Assembly (NCBI GenBank): GCA_030681035.1
Contig: JAUXUI010000017.1
Coordinates: 1 to 35,672, forward strand
Length of the DNA: 35,672 nucleotides
Source of the DNA: Lysobacteraceae bacterium
GTDB taxonomy: Bacteria; Pseudomonadota; Gammaproteobacteria; Xanthomonadales; Xanthomonadaceae
Direction: 5' to 3'
Shown here in pieces: positions 1 through 6,786 of the stretch (positions are counted from its first letter, which is position 1; the number at the start of each line of letters is the position of its first letter). A program made the translations under genes and the position numbers. Below the pieces are notes generated by a model. The model searched no databases, had not been told where the DNA came from, and saw nothing but the letters and a program-made list of their open reading frames with translations.

Positions 1-268
1 GGCTCAGTCGTAGGATGGGTAGAGCGCAGCGAAACCCATCAAGCGCGCTGTAATGGCCTGGTTGATGGGTTTCGGTCGCTTCGCGACAGCGTTCGCTGCG
101 CGAACTACGCCTTCGTTACACTCGGTCGCTGCGCTCTACCCGTCCTACGGCAACCTGTCAGAGTGATCGTTGCTACGGATACTCGCGCCGCCGGAGCACG
201 TCGAGTAGATCAGCACCAAGCCCGACAGGCTGCTAGCCCAGACGTGCGGGCTTAACTTGGGTGGATTG
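1..268. repeat. MITE-like palindromic element, copy A (interrupted)
   Basis: Bases 1-14 and 151-268 match, with few differences, bases 34569-34701. The window opens inside the left arm, so the outer left terminus is not seen. The right end (251-268) carries the family terminal motif CTTRACTTGGGTGGATTG. The copy at 34550-34704 runs straight through where this one is interrupted by bases 15-150, a REP-like palindrome. The element has no coding capacity of its own. Calling it a MITE is inference from terminal inverted repeats, small size and multiple copies; no transposase is visible in the window. Confidence 0.6.
10..150. repeat. REP-like GTAGGATGGG palindrome nested in MITE copy A
   Basis: The left arm at 10-40 is identical over 31 bases to 14713-14743. 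The right arm is split: GATGGGTTTCG at 63-73 and a second piece ending CTACCCGTCCTACGG at 150. Between these lies a stretch (72-129) that matches 25441-25498 at 54 of 58 positions. The element is therefore a composite of two dispersed palindromic families. Such intergenic palindromes are common in Proteobacteria and are usually attributed to RAYT-type transposases; no RAYT gene lies in this window. Confidence 0.65.
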
Positions 269-447
269 CACGGCGAATGGGGTGTCATCGTTTTCCCATT
301 CACTGAATCACAGTTAATCGGTGGCATAGCCCAAGAGTTATTATCGAAAATGCCATTGCGCATGACCTGACACTTCCACGGTGCGTTCCAGTGGTCGGCA
401 ATCCAGTGGTCTGTGAATTTCTTGGTTGCCGCTGACGCCACGTTCAA
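145..447 (-). CDS. Unassigned short open frame ending inside a repeat (doubtful)
   Basis: This is a frame of about 100 codons with a TTG start. The first ~60 residues come from unique, less GC-rich DNA (269-447) and contain tryptophan-rich and asparagine-rich stretches. The remaining ~40 residues and the stop lie in MITE copy A, and the related repeat at 34550-34704 encodes the same kind of tail. No family is recognised and no clear ribosome binding site is seen. It could be the 5' remnant of a gene truncated by the repeat, or no gene at all. Confidence 0.15.
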   Translation of the reverse strand: MNVASAATKKFTDHWIADHWNAPWKCQVMRNGIFDNNSWAMPPINCDSVNGKTMTPHSPCNPPKLSPHVWASSLSGLVLIYSTCSGGASIRSNDHSDRLP

Positions 448-560
448 CGTGGTGCGGTTCGAGAGTGTGCTGATTGTGGCGCCGTATCTGTGCGGTGCCG
501 CACGTTGCCTGCTGCAATGTCACGCAATGCCTGCGTTGGTTAGGCGACAATGATCGGGCG

Positions 561-670
561 CGGCGGCCCCGGGTTTGCGCTGTGCGCAACCCAGGCTACA
601 AAATCACCCGCTACAAAATCACCGCCGCGGCGGCCCCGGATTTGCGCTGTGCGCAACCCGGGCTACAAAA
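561..670. repeat. Two GTAGCCCGGGTTGCGC-type palindromes, 67-bp direct spacing
   Basis: A unit of about 40 bases beginning CGGCGGCCCCGG and containing TTTGCGCTGTGCGCAA then GGCTACAAAA occurs at 561-602 and again at 628-670, offset by 67 bases with few differences. Each unit is an imperfect hairpin. The array sits 18 bases downstream of the lpdA stop on the minus strand, so it would be transcribed as a 3' stem-loop. It lacks a T-run and is not a classical terminator, but it could stabilise the mRNA end. Confidence 0.6.
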
Positions 671-687
671 ACCGAGGCAGTGTTGCG

Positions 688-2487
688 TCAACGCTTTTTC
701 GGGATATACAGGTCGGTGATGGTGCCTTCGTAGACCTCGGCGGCCATCGCCACCGATTCGCTGAGGGTGGGATGCGGGTGAATGGTGTGGCCGATATCGC
801 CAGCCTCGCAGCCCATTTCGATCGCCAGCGCCAGCTCGGCGATCAGGTCGCCGGCATGCACGCCAACGATGCCGGCACCGATCACGCGCTGGCTGTCTGC
901 GTCGAAGATCAACTTGGTGAGGCCCTCGGTGCGGCCGATGCCAATGGCGCGGCCGCTGGCCGCCCACGGGAACTTGCCCACGCCGACTTTCAGCCCCTTG
1001 GCCTTGGCCTCGCTCTCGGTGACGCCAACCCAGGCGATTTCCGGGTCGGTGTAGGCCACCGACGGAATCACCCGCGCCACCCATTCGCGCTTTTCGCCGG
1101 CTGCCACTTCCGCCGCCAGTTTGCCCTCATGGGTGGCCTTGTGCGCCAGCATCGGCTGGCCAACCAGATCGCCAATCGCGAAAATGTGCGGCACATTGCT
1201 GCGCATCTGCCGGTCGACTGCGATGAAGCCGCGTTCGCTGACTTCAACGCCGGCCTTTTGCGCATCGAGCTTGCCGCCGTTGGGCGCGCGGCCCACCGCC
1301 ACCAGCACGCGATCGAACAGCGCCGGCTCGGGTGCCTTGTCGCCCTCGAAGCTGACTTTGATACCTTTCTTTTGCGCTTGAACCGCGCCGGTCTTGACCT
1401 TGAGATGCACGCTGACGCCCTGCTTTTTCAGGCGCTCGGCAAGCGGCTTTACCAGGTCGGTGTCGGCGCCGGGCATCAGTTGCTCCAGCAATTCAACCAC
1501 CGTCACTTCGCTTCCGAGTGCGCGATACACGGTGGCCATTTCCAGGCCGATGATGCCGCCGCCAACCACCAGCAAGCGCTTCGGGATATCGGCCAGATTC
1601 AGCGCATCGGTGGAATCCATGATGCGCGGGTCGTCCCACGGGAACGCGGGCAGCTTCACCGGCTGGCTGCCGGCGGCAATGATGCAGTGTTCAAAGCGCA
1701 CCAGCTTGGCGCCATCGTCGCTGCTGACTTCCACCTCGTTGGGCGATACGAACTTGCCAACGCCGGTAATGGTGCGCACCTTGCGCTGTTTGGCCATGCC
1801 GGCCAGGCCCTTGGTCAGCTGGCCGACCACTTTTTCCTTGTAGCCGCGCAGGGTGTCGAGCGCGATTTTCGGCGCGCCGAAACTGACGCCATAATCGGCA
1901 GCGTGTGCGGCTTCGTCGATTACCGCAGCGGCGTGCAACAGCGCTTTGGATGGGATGCAGCCGACATTGAGGCAAACGCCGCCAAGATTCGGGTAGCGCT
2001 CCACCAGCACTGTATCGAGGCCCAAGTCGGCACCGCGAAAAGCGGCGGTGTAACCGCCGGGACCGGCACCGAGCACCAGCAGCGCGCATTCGATATCGGC
2101 CTTGCGGCCGCTGGCAGCGGCGGCGGCTGGTGCCGCAGACGACGGCGTGCTGGACGGCGCGGCGGGCGCCGGCTTTTCAGCCGCTGCCTTGTCCGACTCA
2201 GGCGCTGGCTTGTCGGCAGCAGGCTCAGGCTGTGCGGCGCCTTCATCCTCGGCTTCCAGCACTGCAATCACATCGCCCTGCGACACGGTGTCGCCGAGCT
2301 TGATGCGTAGCTCCTTGACCACACCGGCGACGCTCGATGGTACTTCCATCGTCGCCTTGTCTGATTCCAGTGTCACCAGGCTTTGATCCTTTTCGACGCG
2401 ATCACCCACGCCGACCAGCAGCTCGATCACCGGCACGCCGTCGTAGTCGCCAATATCCGGTACCTTTACTTCAATCACGTTCGCCAT
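688..2487 (-). CDS. lpdA: Dihydrolipoyl dehydrogenase (E3) with N-terminal lipoyl domain
   Basis: This is the E3 flavoprotein of the pyruvate dehydrogenase complex. It reoxidises dihydrolipoamide with FAD and passes electrons to NAD+ in the cytoplasm. The 599-residue protein has a lipoyl domain (residues 1-80, lipoyl lysine K44 in ESDKATME), an Ala/Pro-rich linker (83-127), the FAD-binding GAGPGG at 140-145 and the redox disulfide C172/C177 in GGVCLNVGCIPS. An NAD-binding GGGIIGLE motif follows, and the catalytic H572/E577 pair lies in HPHPTLSE near the C-terminus. E. coli Lpd lacks the lipoyl domain; the fused form is known from Neisseria and xanthomonads. The start is the ATG at 2487, preceded by AAGGAG at good spacing; an open extension upstream has no family similarity. 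It is the last gene of aceF - mscS-like - lpdA. Confidence 0.95.
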   Translation of the reverse strand: MANVIEVKVPDIGDYDGVPVIELLVGVGDRVEKDQSLVTLESDKATMEVPSSVAGVVKELRIKLGDTVSQGDVIAVLEAEDEGAAQPEPAADKPAPESDKAAAEKPAPAAPSSTPSSAAPAAAAASGRKADIECALLVLGAGPGGYTAAFRGADLGLDTVLVERYPNLGGVCLNVGCIPSKALLHAAAVIDEAAHAADYGVSFGAPKIALDTLRGYKEKVVGQLTKGLAGMAKQRKVRTITGVGKFVSPNEVEVSSDDGAKLVRFEHCIIAAGSQPVKLPAFPWDDPRIMDSTDALNLADIPKRLLVVGGGIIGLEMATVYRALGSEVTVVELLEQLMPGADTDLVKPLAERLKKQGVSVHLKVKTGAVQAQKKGIKVSFEGDKAPEPALFDRVLVAVGRAPNGGKLDAQKAGVEVSERGFIAVDRQMRSNVPHIFAIGDLVGQPMLAHKATHEGKLAAEVAAGEKREWVARVIPSVAYTDPEIAWVGVTESEAKAKGLKVGVGKFPWAASGRAIGIGRTEGLTKLIFDADSQRVIGAGIVGVHAGDLIAELALAIEMGCEAGDIGHTIHPHPTLSESVAMAAEVYEGTITDLYIPKKR

Positions 2488-2536
2488 GACCACTCCTTGT
2501 ATTGTTTGCCCACACCAACCACCGTTCCGATCAGGA

Positions 2537-3559
2537 TTAGGTTGCTGGTGTTGATCGCATTTGGTTTTCATCCGCCGCCAGCTCGTCGGCGGCATCGTTG
2601 CGTGCCGGCTGTGTACAGATCGGCGCATCGGTTGCCGCCACGACCGGCGCTTTGAGCTGACCGGTGCTGGCTTGCTGCAACAGCGCCAGGCCCTCGGCCG
2701 TGCTGTTGCCGAACACCGAGCGCAAATGCAGGTCACGCTGCGGGAACGGGATTTCCAATTGATAGCGCGCCAGCGCGCTTTCCAGCGCCCAGTTGTAGGC
2801 GGCCTTCACCGCCATTGGGCGTTTGGTGGCATCGGCGGTCAGCCACACCACCAGCTCGAACACCAATGCACTATCGCCAAACTCGACCAGCCACACCTTG
2901 GGCGCGCGCGGGCCTTCGGTGGTCAGCGTCGCCGGTACTTCGGCTGCCGCTTCCAACGCTGCCTTCTTGACCGTTTCCTTGTCGCTGCCATAGGCCACGC
3001 CGAAACTGATGCGCATCCGCCGTGAGGCTTCCTGATGGGTCCAGTTGACCACGCGGCCGGTGACGAACTCCGAGTTGGGCACCAGGATTTCGATGTTGTC
3101 GTTGGTGGTGATGCGGGTGGCACGGATGTTGATGTCGCTGACCTCGCCGGTGACTCCGGATTCGAGCTCGACAAAATCACCCACCTTGAGCGAGCCATCG
3201 AACAACAGAATCAGGCCGGAAATGAAGTTGCTGAAAATCGCCTGCAAGCCAAAACCCAGGCCGACGCCGATGGCACCGGCGAATACCGCAAAGCGGCTGA
3301 TCGGAATGCCCAGCAGGCTCAGCGCAACCAGCAGCCCGATCAGCACGAACAGGTAGTAGGTGATCCGCGACACGGTGTAGATTGCCGGGCGCAGGTTGCT
3401 CTCGCGGGTTGCGGCATAACGGTCGAAGGCGCGGCGCAGGTAATGCCCGGCCAACCAGACCAGGGCGAGGGTGAACAAGAACCCCAGCAACGCGCCCACA
3501 CTGATGTGGAAGCTGCCGATATGCAGCGCGTATTCCAGTAGCTTGTTGATCCGCTCCAT
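2537..3559 (-). CDS. Small mechanosensitive channel, MscS family
   Basis: This is an inner-membrane MscS-type channel of 340 residues that would release solutes on hypo-osmotic shock. Three hydrophobic N-terminal segments are visible: one near residues 20-40, one around YYLFVLIGLLVALSLLG, and the pore helix with the Gly/Ala-rich FAGAIGVGLGFGLQ. The beta domain follows (DGSLKVGDFVEL, then NIEILVPNSEFVTGRVVNW), then the alpha/beta C-terminal domain and a poorly conserved acidic tail. The chosen ATG at 3559 lies 7 bases past the aceF stop; a GTG immediately upstream of it is an alternative. Family membership is clear. Its place between the E2 and E3 genes of pyruvate dehydrogenase has no obvious metabolic reason and may simply be transcriptional hitch-hiking. 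Confidence 0.9.
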   Translation of the reverse strand: MERINKLLEYALHIGSFHISVGALLGFLFTLALVWLAGHYLRRAFDRYAATRESNLRPAIYTVSRITYYLFVLIGLLVALSLLGIPISRFAVFAGAIGVGLGFGLQAIFSNFISGLILLFDGSLKVGDFVELESGVTGEVSDINIRATRITTNDNIEILVPNSEFVTGRVVNWTHQEASRRMRISFGVAYGSDKETVKKAALEAAAEVPATLTTEGPRAPKVWLVEFGDSALVFELVVWLTADATKRPMAVKAAYNWALESALARYQLEIPFPQRDLHLRSVFGNSTAEGLALLQQASTGQLKAPVVAATDAPICTQPARNDAADELAADENQMRSTPAT

Positions 3560-3566
3560 CACCCGG

Positions 3567-4922
3567 TTACAGCAGCAGACGGCGCAGATCGGTGAGCGCG
3601 CGTGCGAGGAAGGTGGTGAAACGTGCCGCAGCAGCGCCATCGATTACGCGATGGTCGTAGCTCAGCGACAGCGGCAGCATCAGTCGCGGCGCGAACTCCT
3701 TGCCGTTCCATACCGGTTTGGTTTGCGATTTTGAAACACCCAGAATCGCCACTTCCGGCGCGTTGATGATCGGCGTGAACGCGGTACCACCGATACCGCC
3801 GAGTGAGCTGATCGAGAAACAGCCACCGCTCATCTCGGCCGGGCCAAGTTTCTTGTCACGCGCCTTGACAGAGATTTCCGCCAGCTCTTTGGACAACGCC
3901 AGCAGGCCCTTCTGGTCGGCATCGCGGATCACCGGCACCACCAAGCCATCGGGGGTATCGACGGCAATGCCGATGTTGAAATACTTCTTCAGCACCAGCT
4001 CCTCGCCATCGAGCGAGGCGTTGAACGCGGGGTACTGCTGCAACGCCGCCACCACCGCTTTGATCAGAAACACCAACGGCGTCACCTTGACCTCCTTTTG
4101 TTCCTCGCCGAGGCGCTTGCGGAAGGCTTCCATCTCGGTAATGTCGGCCTCATCGAACTGGGTGACATGCGGGATCATCGCCCAGTTGCGCGCGAGGTTG
4201 GCGCCGGCGATTTTGTTGATCCGCGACAATGGCCGCCGCTCGATTTCACCGAACTTGGCGAAGTCCACCTTCGGCCAGGGAATCAGGTTCAGGCCGCCAC
4301 CGCCCGTCGATGCCGCGCCGCCAGCGCCGGTCAGTGCCGCCTTGACGAAGCCTTGCACGTCGGCCTTGCCGATGCGGCCACCGCGCTCGCTGCCTTTGAC
4401 CTGCGCCAGATCCACACCCAGTTCGCGCGCGAACACGCGCACCGACGGGCTGGCGTAAGGCACCTTGTCGGGCTGCACGCTGTCGGCATCAAAGCTGACC
4501 GGCGGGCTGCGGGTTTCGCTTGCCGCTGGCGTTGCTGGCTCGGCCTTGGCCGGCGCCTTGCTGCTTTGCTTCGCTGCTGGCTCCACCTTGGCCGCTGTTT
4601 CGGTGGCTTTCGGCGGCGTTGATTCGGCCTTGGCGGCAGCCGGCTCGGCTTTCGCTGCCGACGCATCCGACGCAACATCGTCGTCGGCTTCTATCATCGC
4701 CACCACGGTGCCTTCGGAAATCGTATCGCCAAGCTTGACCTTGATCTCGCGCACGATGCCGGCAAACGGTGCCGGCACCTCCATTGTCGCCTTGTCCGAT
4801 TCCAGCGTTGCCAGGCCCTGATCCTTGCTGACGTGATCACCCACCTGCACCAGCAATTCGATCACCGGCACATCGCTGTAATCGCCAATATCCGGGACGA
4901 GGGCTTGTTTGATCTGGGCCAT
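3567..4922 (-). CDS. aceF: Dihydrolipoyllysine acetyltransferase, pyruvate dehydrogenase E2
   Basis: This is the E2 core of pyruvate dehydrogenase, which transfers the acetyl group from lipoamide to CoA. The protein has 451 residues: one lipoyl domain (K44 in ESDKATME), a long Ala/Pro/Lys-rich linker (about 85-150), the peripheral subunit-binding domain ([14 protein letters not shown]...GRIGKADV) and the acetyltransferase domain ending in YDHRVIDGA with H424 and D428. E. coli AceF carries three lipoyl domains; one here plus one on E3 gives a different lipoyl layout. The start is the ATG at 4922 with AAGGAA upstream; an open extension before it has no family sequence. The first gene of the operon has no E1 (aceE) gene beside it, so E1 must be encoded elsewhere. 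Confidence 0.95.
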   Translation of the reverse strand: MAQIKQALVPDIGDYSDVPVIELLVQVGDHVSKDQGLATLESDKATMEVPAPFAGIVREIKVKLGDTISEGTVVAMIEADDDVASDASAAKAEPAAAKAESTPPKATETAAKVEPAAKQSSKAPAKAEPATPAASETRSPPVSFDADSVQPDKVPYASPSVRVFARELGVDLAQVKGSERGGRIGKADVQGFVKAALTGAGGAASTGGGGLNLIPWPKVDFAKFGEIERRPLSRINKIAGANLARNWAMIPHVTQFDEADITEMEAFRKRLGEEQKEVKVTPLVFLIKAVVAALQQYPAFNASLDGEELVLKKYFNIGIAVDTPDGLVVPVIRDADQKGLLALSKELAEISVKARDKKLGPAEMSGGCFSISSLGGIGGTAFTPIINAPEVAILGVSKSQTKPVWNGKEFAPRLMLPLSLSYDHRVIDGAAAARFTTFLARALTDLRRLLL

Positions 4923-4950
4923 TGCAGTTCCTTGAGTAATCCATTCTGGA

Positions 4951-4975
4951 GTCGCCAACACCACATTGTGGCGAC
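4951..4975. promoter_or_regulatory. Inverted repeat in the aceF leader
   Basis: GTCGCCA (4951-4957) and TGGCGAC (4969-4975) form a perfect 7-bp inverted repeat with an 11-base centre, 29 bases ahead of the aceF start. It could be an operator or an RNA hairpin in the leader. It does not look like the E. coli PdhR site (AATTGGT-N-ACCAATT). No promoter hexamers around it are convincing. Confidence 0.25.
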
Positions 4976-5124
4976 ATTGGCGGTGTTCGCCAACCGGCAG
5001 TGTATTCCGCATGCCTTGCAACGCACTGGGAATAACCTGCAGCGCAACCCGGTTGCGGCGTTGCGCACTGCCCTGTCAGGGTTTGCTTGGCGATCCGAAT
5101 GCAGATTCTCGCGTCCACGCGGTC

Positions 5125-5271
5125 ATGTCCAGCCTGTCGCTGGCTGCATTCGTATTCATCGCGACAATCGCTGCGGCTGGTGATCCGCTGCGCGACGTGA
5201 GCACGCTCGAACACGTCGGCGTGGTGGTCAAGGGCGGTGTGGTGATACGCGATACGCTCTCGGCCCACTGA
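5125..5271 (+). pseudogene. Relic of an amidohydrolase C-terminus
   Basis: The 48-codon frame from the ATG at 5125 ends with AGDPLRDVSTLEHV followed by GVVVKGGVVIRD. This closely fits the C-terminal strand pair of imidazolonepropionase/prolidase-type amidohydrolases, where a GDPL.D...L..V..V.K.G.V pattern closes the composite beta domain. No upstream catalytic barrel is present, so the sequence looks like the last piece of a lost gene. Its first ~18 residues are hydrophobic and could by chance resemble a signal peptide, so a small exported protein is a weaker alternative. The family match is from memory of the motif, not from a search. Confidence 0.45.
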
Positions 5272-5275
5272 TGGC

Positions 5276-5304
5276 AAAAAAAACCGCCGGAGGAGAGCCG
5301 GCGG
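5276..5304 (-). terminator. Rho-independent terminator of the DUF2884 gene
   Basis: Read on the minus strand, a perfect 7-bp GC stem (CCGCCGG...CCGGCGG, 5284-5304, loop of 7) is followed at once by eight T residues (5283-5276). It lies 50 bases downstream of the stop of the minus-strand gene at 5354-6097, and would end transcripts of that gene and possibly of the pilus operon upstream. Confidence 0.85.
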
Positions 5305-5353
5305 CAACAACGCATAACGGCAGTCCTGGGATGCTGCCGCATGCGATTAGCGT

Positions 5354-6097
5354 TCAGCGTTGCGCGCGCAACAGATCCAGCGTGCTGCCATCGTCGAGAC
5401 GGTAGGCCAGAGTGTTTTCGAGGTCATCAAGCGCTACAAACTTCGGGCACAGCGTGTCGGCGCGGGCTTCCAGTGCGTCGGCACGCACCTTTATCTTGGC
5501 CTCGATATCGGCTTCCATATTCTCGGCGCGCTGCTCGATCTCCCTGGCTTTGCTTTCATCGCCACTGAAGGCGGCAGACAGCGCGGCGGTGGTGATTTCA
5601 CCAACCAGGGTCGGGGTGATTTCGCCAACCAGCCGGGTCACACTGGCGGCCACGGCATCCTCGTCGATCTTGAAATGCCCTTCGGGCTGGTCGAACTGGA
5701 CAAGCAATTCAGCGCGTGAATCCTCCAGCTTCGCCTGTAGCTTCGCATTGTCCGGGGCGAGGCCACGCGCGACTTCGGTCATCGCGGTAAAGGCAATCTC
5801 CACCGCCTCCAGGGTGATCGCGCGTACCTCGGGCAGCAGCGCGCGGGCATCGTGCTCGAACTGGCGCACCCGCTCGCGATCAGCATCGCTCAACGCCGCT
5901 TCGCGGCCATCGACCAGCAAGCTGCCATCGTGCATCACCAGCGAACGCGGCTGACCGTCATCGCGCGAGAAGGTGATCGCTTCCGGGCTCAGCGCCACGT
6001 CGTAGTCGCTGTCGATGGTGCAGGTTTTGGTTTCGGCCAACGCCGGGGTTGACGCCAGAGCGAGCGCGAGCGCGGCAAACACGAATGTGTATTTCAT
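5354..6097 (-). CDS. Periplasmic YggN-like protein (DUF2884)
   Basis: This exported protein of 247 residues has unknown function. A clear signal peptide (residues 1-21, ending ALA-ET) precedes a mature part with an early cysteine (TCTIDSDYDVALSPEAITF) and a long, charged, mostly helical region with coiled-coil character. A second cysteine near the C-terminus (DTLCPKF) could pair with the first. The overall pattern matches the YggN/DUF2884 family of proteobacterial periplasmic proteins, which is inference by resemblance. The start is the ATG at 6097 with GGGGAA upstream; an ATG five codons earlier lacks a good ribosome binding site. A strong terminator follows at 5276-5304. Its gene lies 97 bases after the pilus operon on the same strand, a gap that contains the palindrome GTGCCGGACGGCAC. 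Confidence 0.7.
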   Translation of the reverse strand: MKYTFVFAALALALASTPALAETKTCTIDSDYDVALSPEAITFSRDDGQPRSLVMHDGSLLVDGREAALSDADRERVRQFEHDARALLPEVRAITLEAVEIAFTAMTEVARGLAPDNAKLQAKLEDSRAELLVQFDQPEGHFKIDEDAVAASVTRLVGEITPTLVGEITTAALSAAFSGDESKAREIEQRAENMEADIEAKIKVRADALEARADTLCPKFVALDDLENTLAYRLDDGSTLDLLRAQR

Positions 6098-6194
6098 CAG
6101 CGATTTCCCCATTGCCGAGACGATAGGGTCATGCTGCGCGTTGCGAGCGTGGCCGGCGCGTGCCGGACGGCACGGTGACTTTCGTTGGGCGGCG

Positions 6195-6698
6195 CTAAAA
6201 CGTCATGGTGACAATGATGGTGTCGCTGTGCAGGCCCACGCTGGGGTCTTGCCCAGGGGGTATTCGCCCATACAAGGTGATGTTGGCACCGGCTTGCCCC
6301 ACCGTACCCTGCAAAAAAAAGCTGCCGCCGGTACCATCGCCGAGAATCGACACCCGTGCCGGCTCGAAGTAGAAATTGTAGGCAAGTTGCGAGGTGCCTT
6401 GGCGCATGGTGCGTTGCGCGAAACTGCCTGAAGACCCCGTTGAATAGAATATCCGCACAAAGGTGTTGTTGCGGCAACTCACACGCATGGTGGTGGCACG
6501 GTCCTGTGGCACCGTGGTTTCCAGCGGGTCGTAATTGCCAAAACTCAGCGGAGCCAAGGTCAGCGTGCAATCTCGCGATTGGCCTTGTGCCATAGCCGCA
6601 GCCGACCATACGCCGCACAGCAATAACGCAAGCAGCAACCAGCCGGCACGATGGGCTGACGCTTTTGCTCCCCGCTCAGTGCTGATGGCCTTGTTCAT
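6195..6698 (-). CDS. Spore coat U domain (SCPU) pilus protein, last gene of the operon
   Basis: This is a secreted SCPU-domain subunit of 167 residues. A long N-region and hydrophobic core (WLLLALLLCGVWSAAAMAQ) form the signal peptide. The mature part shows the SCPU hallmarks: DCTLTLAPLSFGNYDPLET near the start, a second cysteine (VSCRNN) and the C-terminal donor-strand-like end LYGRIPPGQDPSVGLHSDTIIVTMTF. The start is the ATG at 6698 with GGAGG upstream; the open frame continues upstream inside the usher gene without similarity. As the distal gene after the usher it may be the tip or minor subunit, as CsuE is in Csu pili, though it is a single domain here. The position is seen; the role is inferred. 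Confidence 0.85.
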   Translation of the reverse strand: MNKAISTERGAKASAHRAGWLLLALLLCGVWSAAAMAQGQSRDCTLTLAPLSFGNYDPLETTVPQDRATTMRVSCRNNTFVRIFYSTGSSGSFAQRTMRQGTSQLAYNFYFEPARVSILGDGTGGSFFLQGTVGQAGANITLYGRIPPGQDPSVGLHSDTIIVTMTF

Positions 6699-6786
6699 GA
6701 CGTGCCTCCGCTGCGGATGTGCAGGAGATGATCCTGTACACAGACCAGTGTATGCCGGTACGGCGCGCGGTGTTGTGAGCGGCCGC

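Noticed and set aside
439-545. Possible integron attC site (GTTCAAC at 439-448, GTTAGGC at about 538-544)
   Set aside because: The two core-like heptamers are at a permitted distance, but the inner arms do not pair properly and there is no integrase or cassette series. The toxin-antitoxin genes at the other end are also not followed by such a site.
550-2310. A 586-codon open frame on the plus strand
   Set aside because: It lies antisense to lpdA, has a His/Ala/Gln/Arg-rich composition typical of high-GC shadow frames, and shows no domain. The lpdA protein has every catalytic motif.
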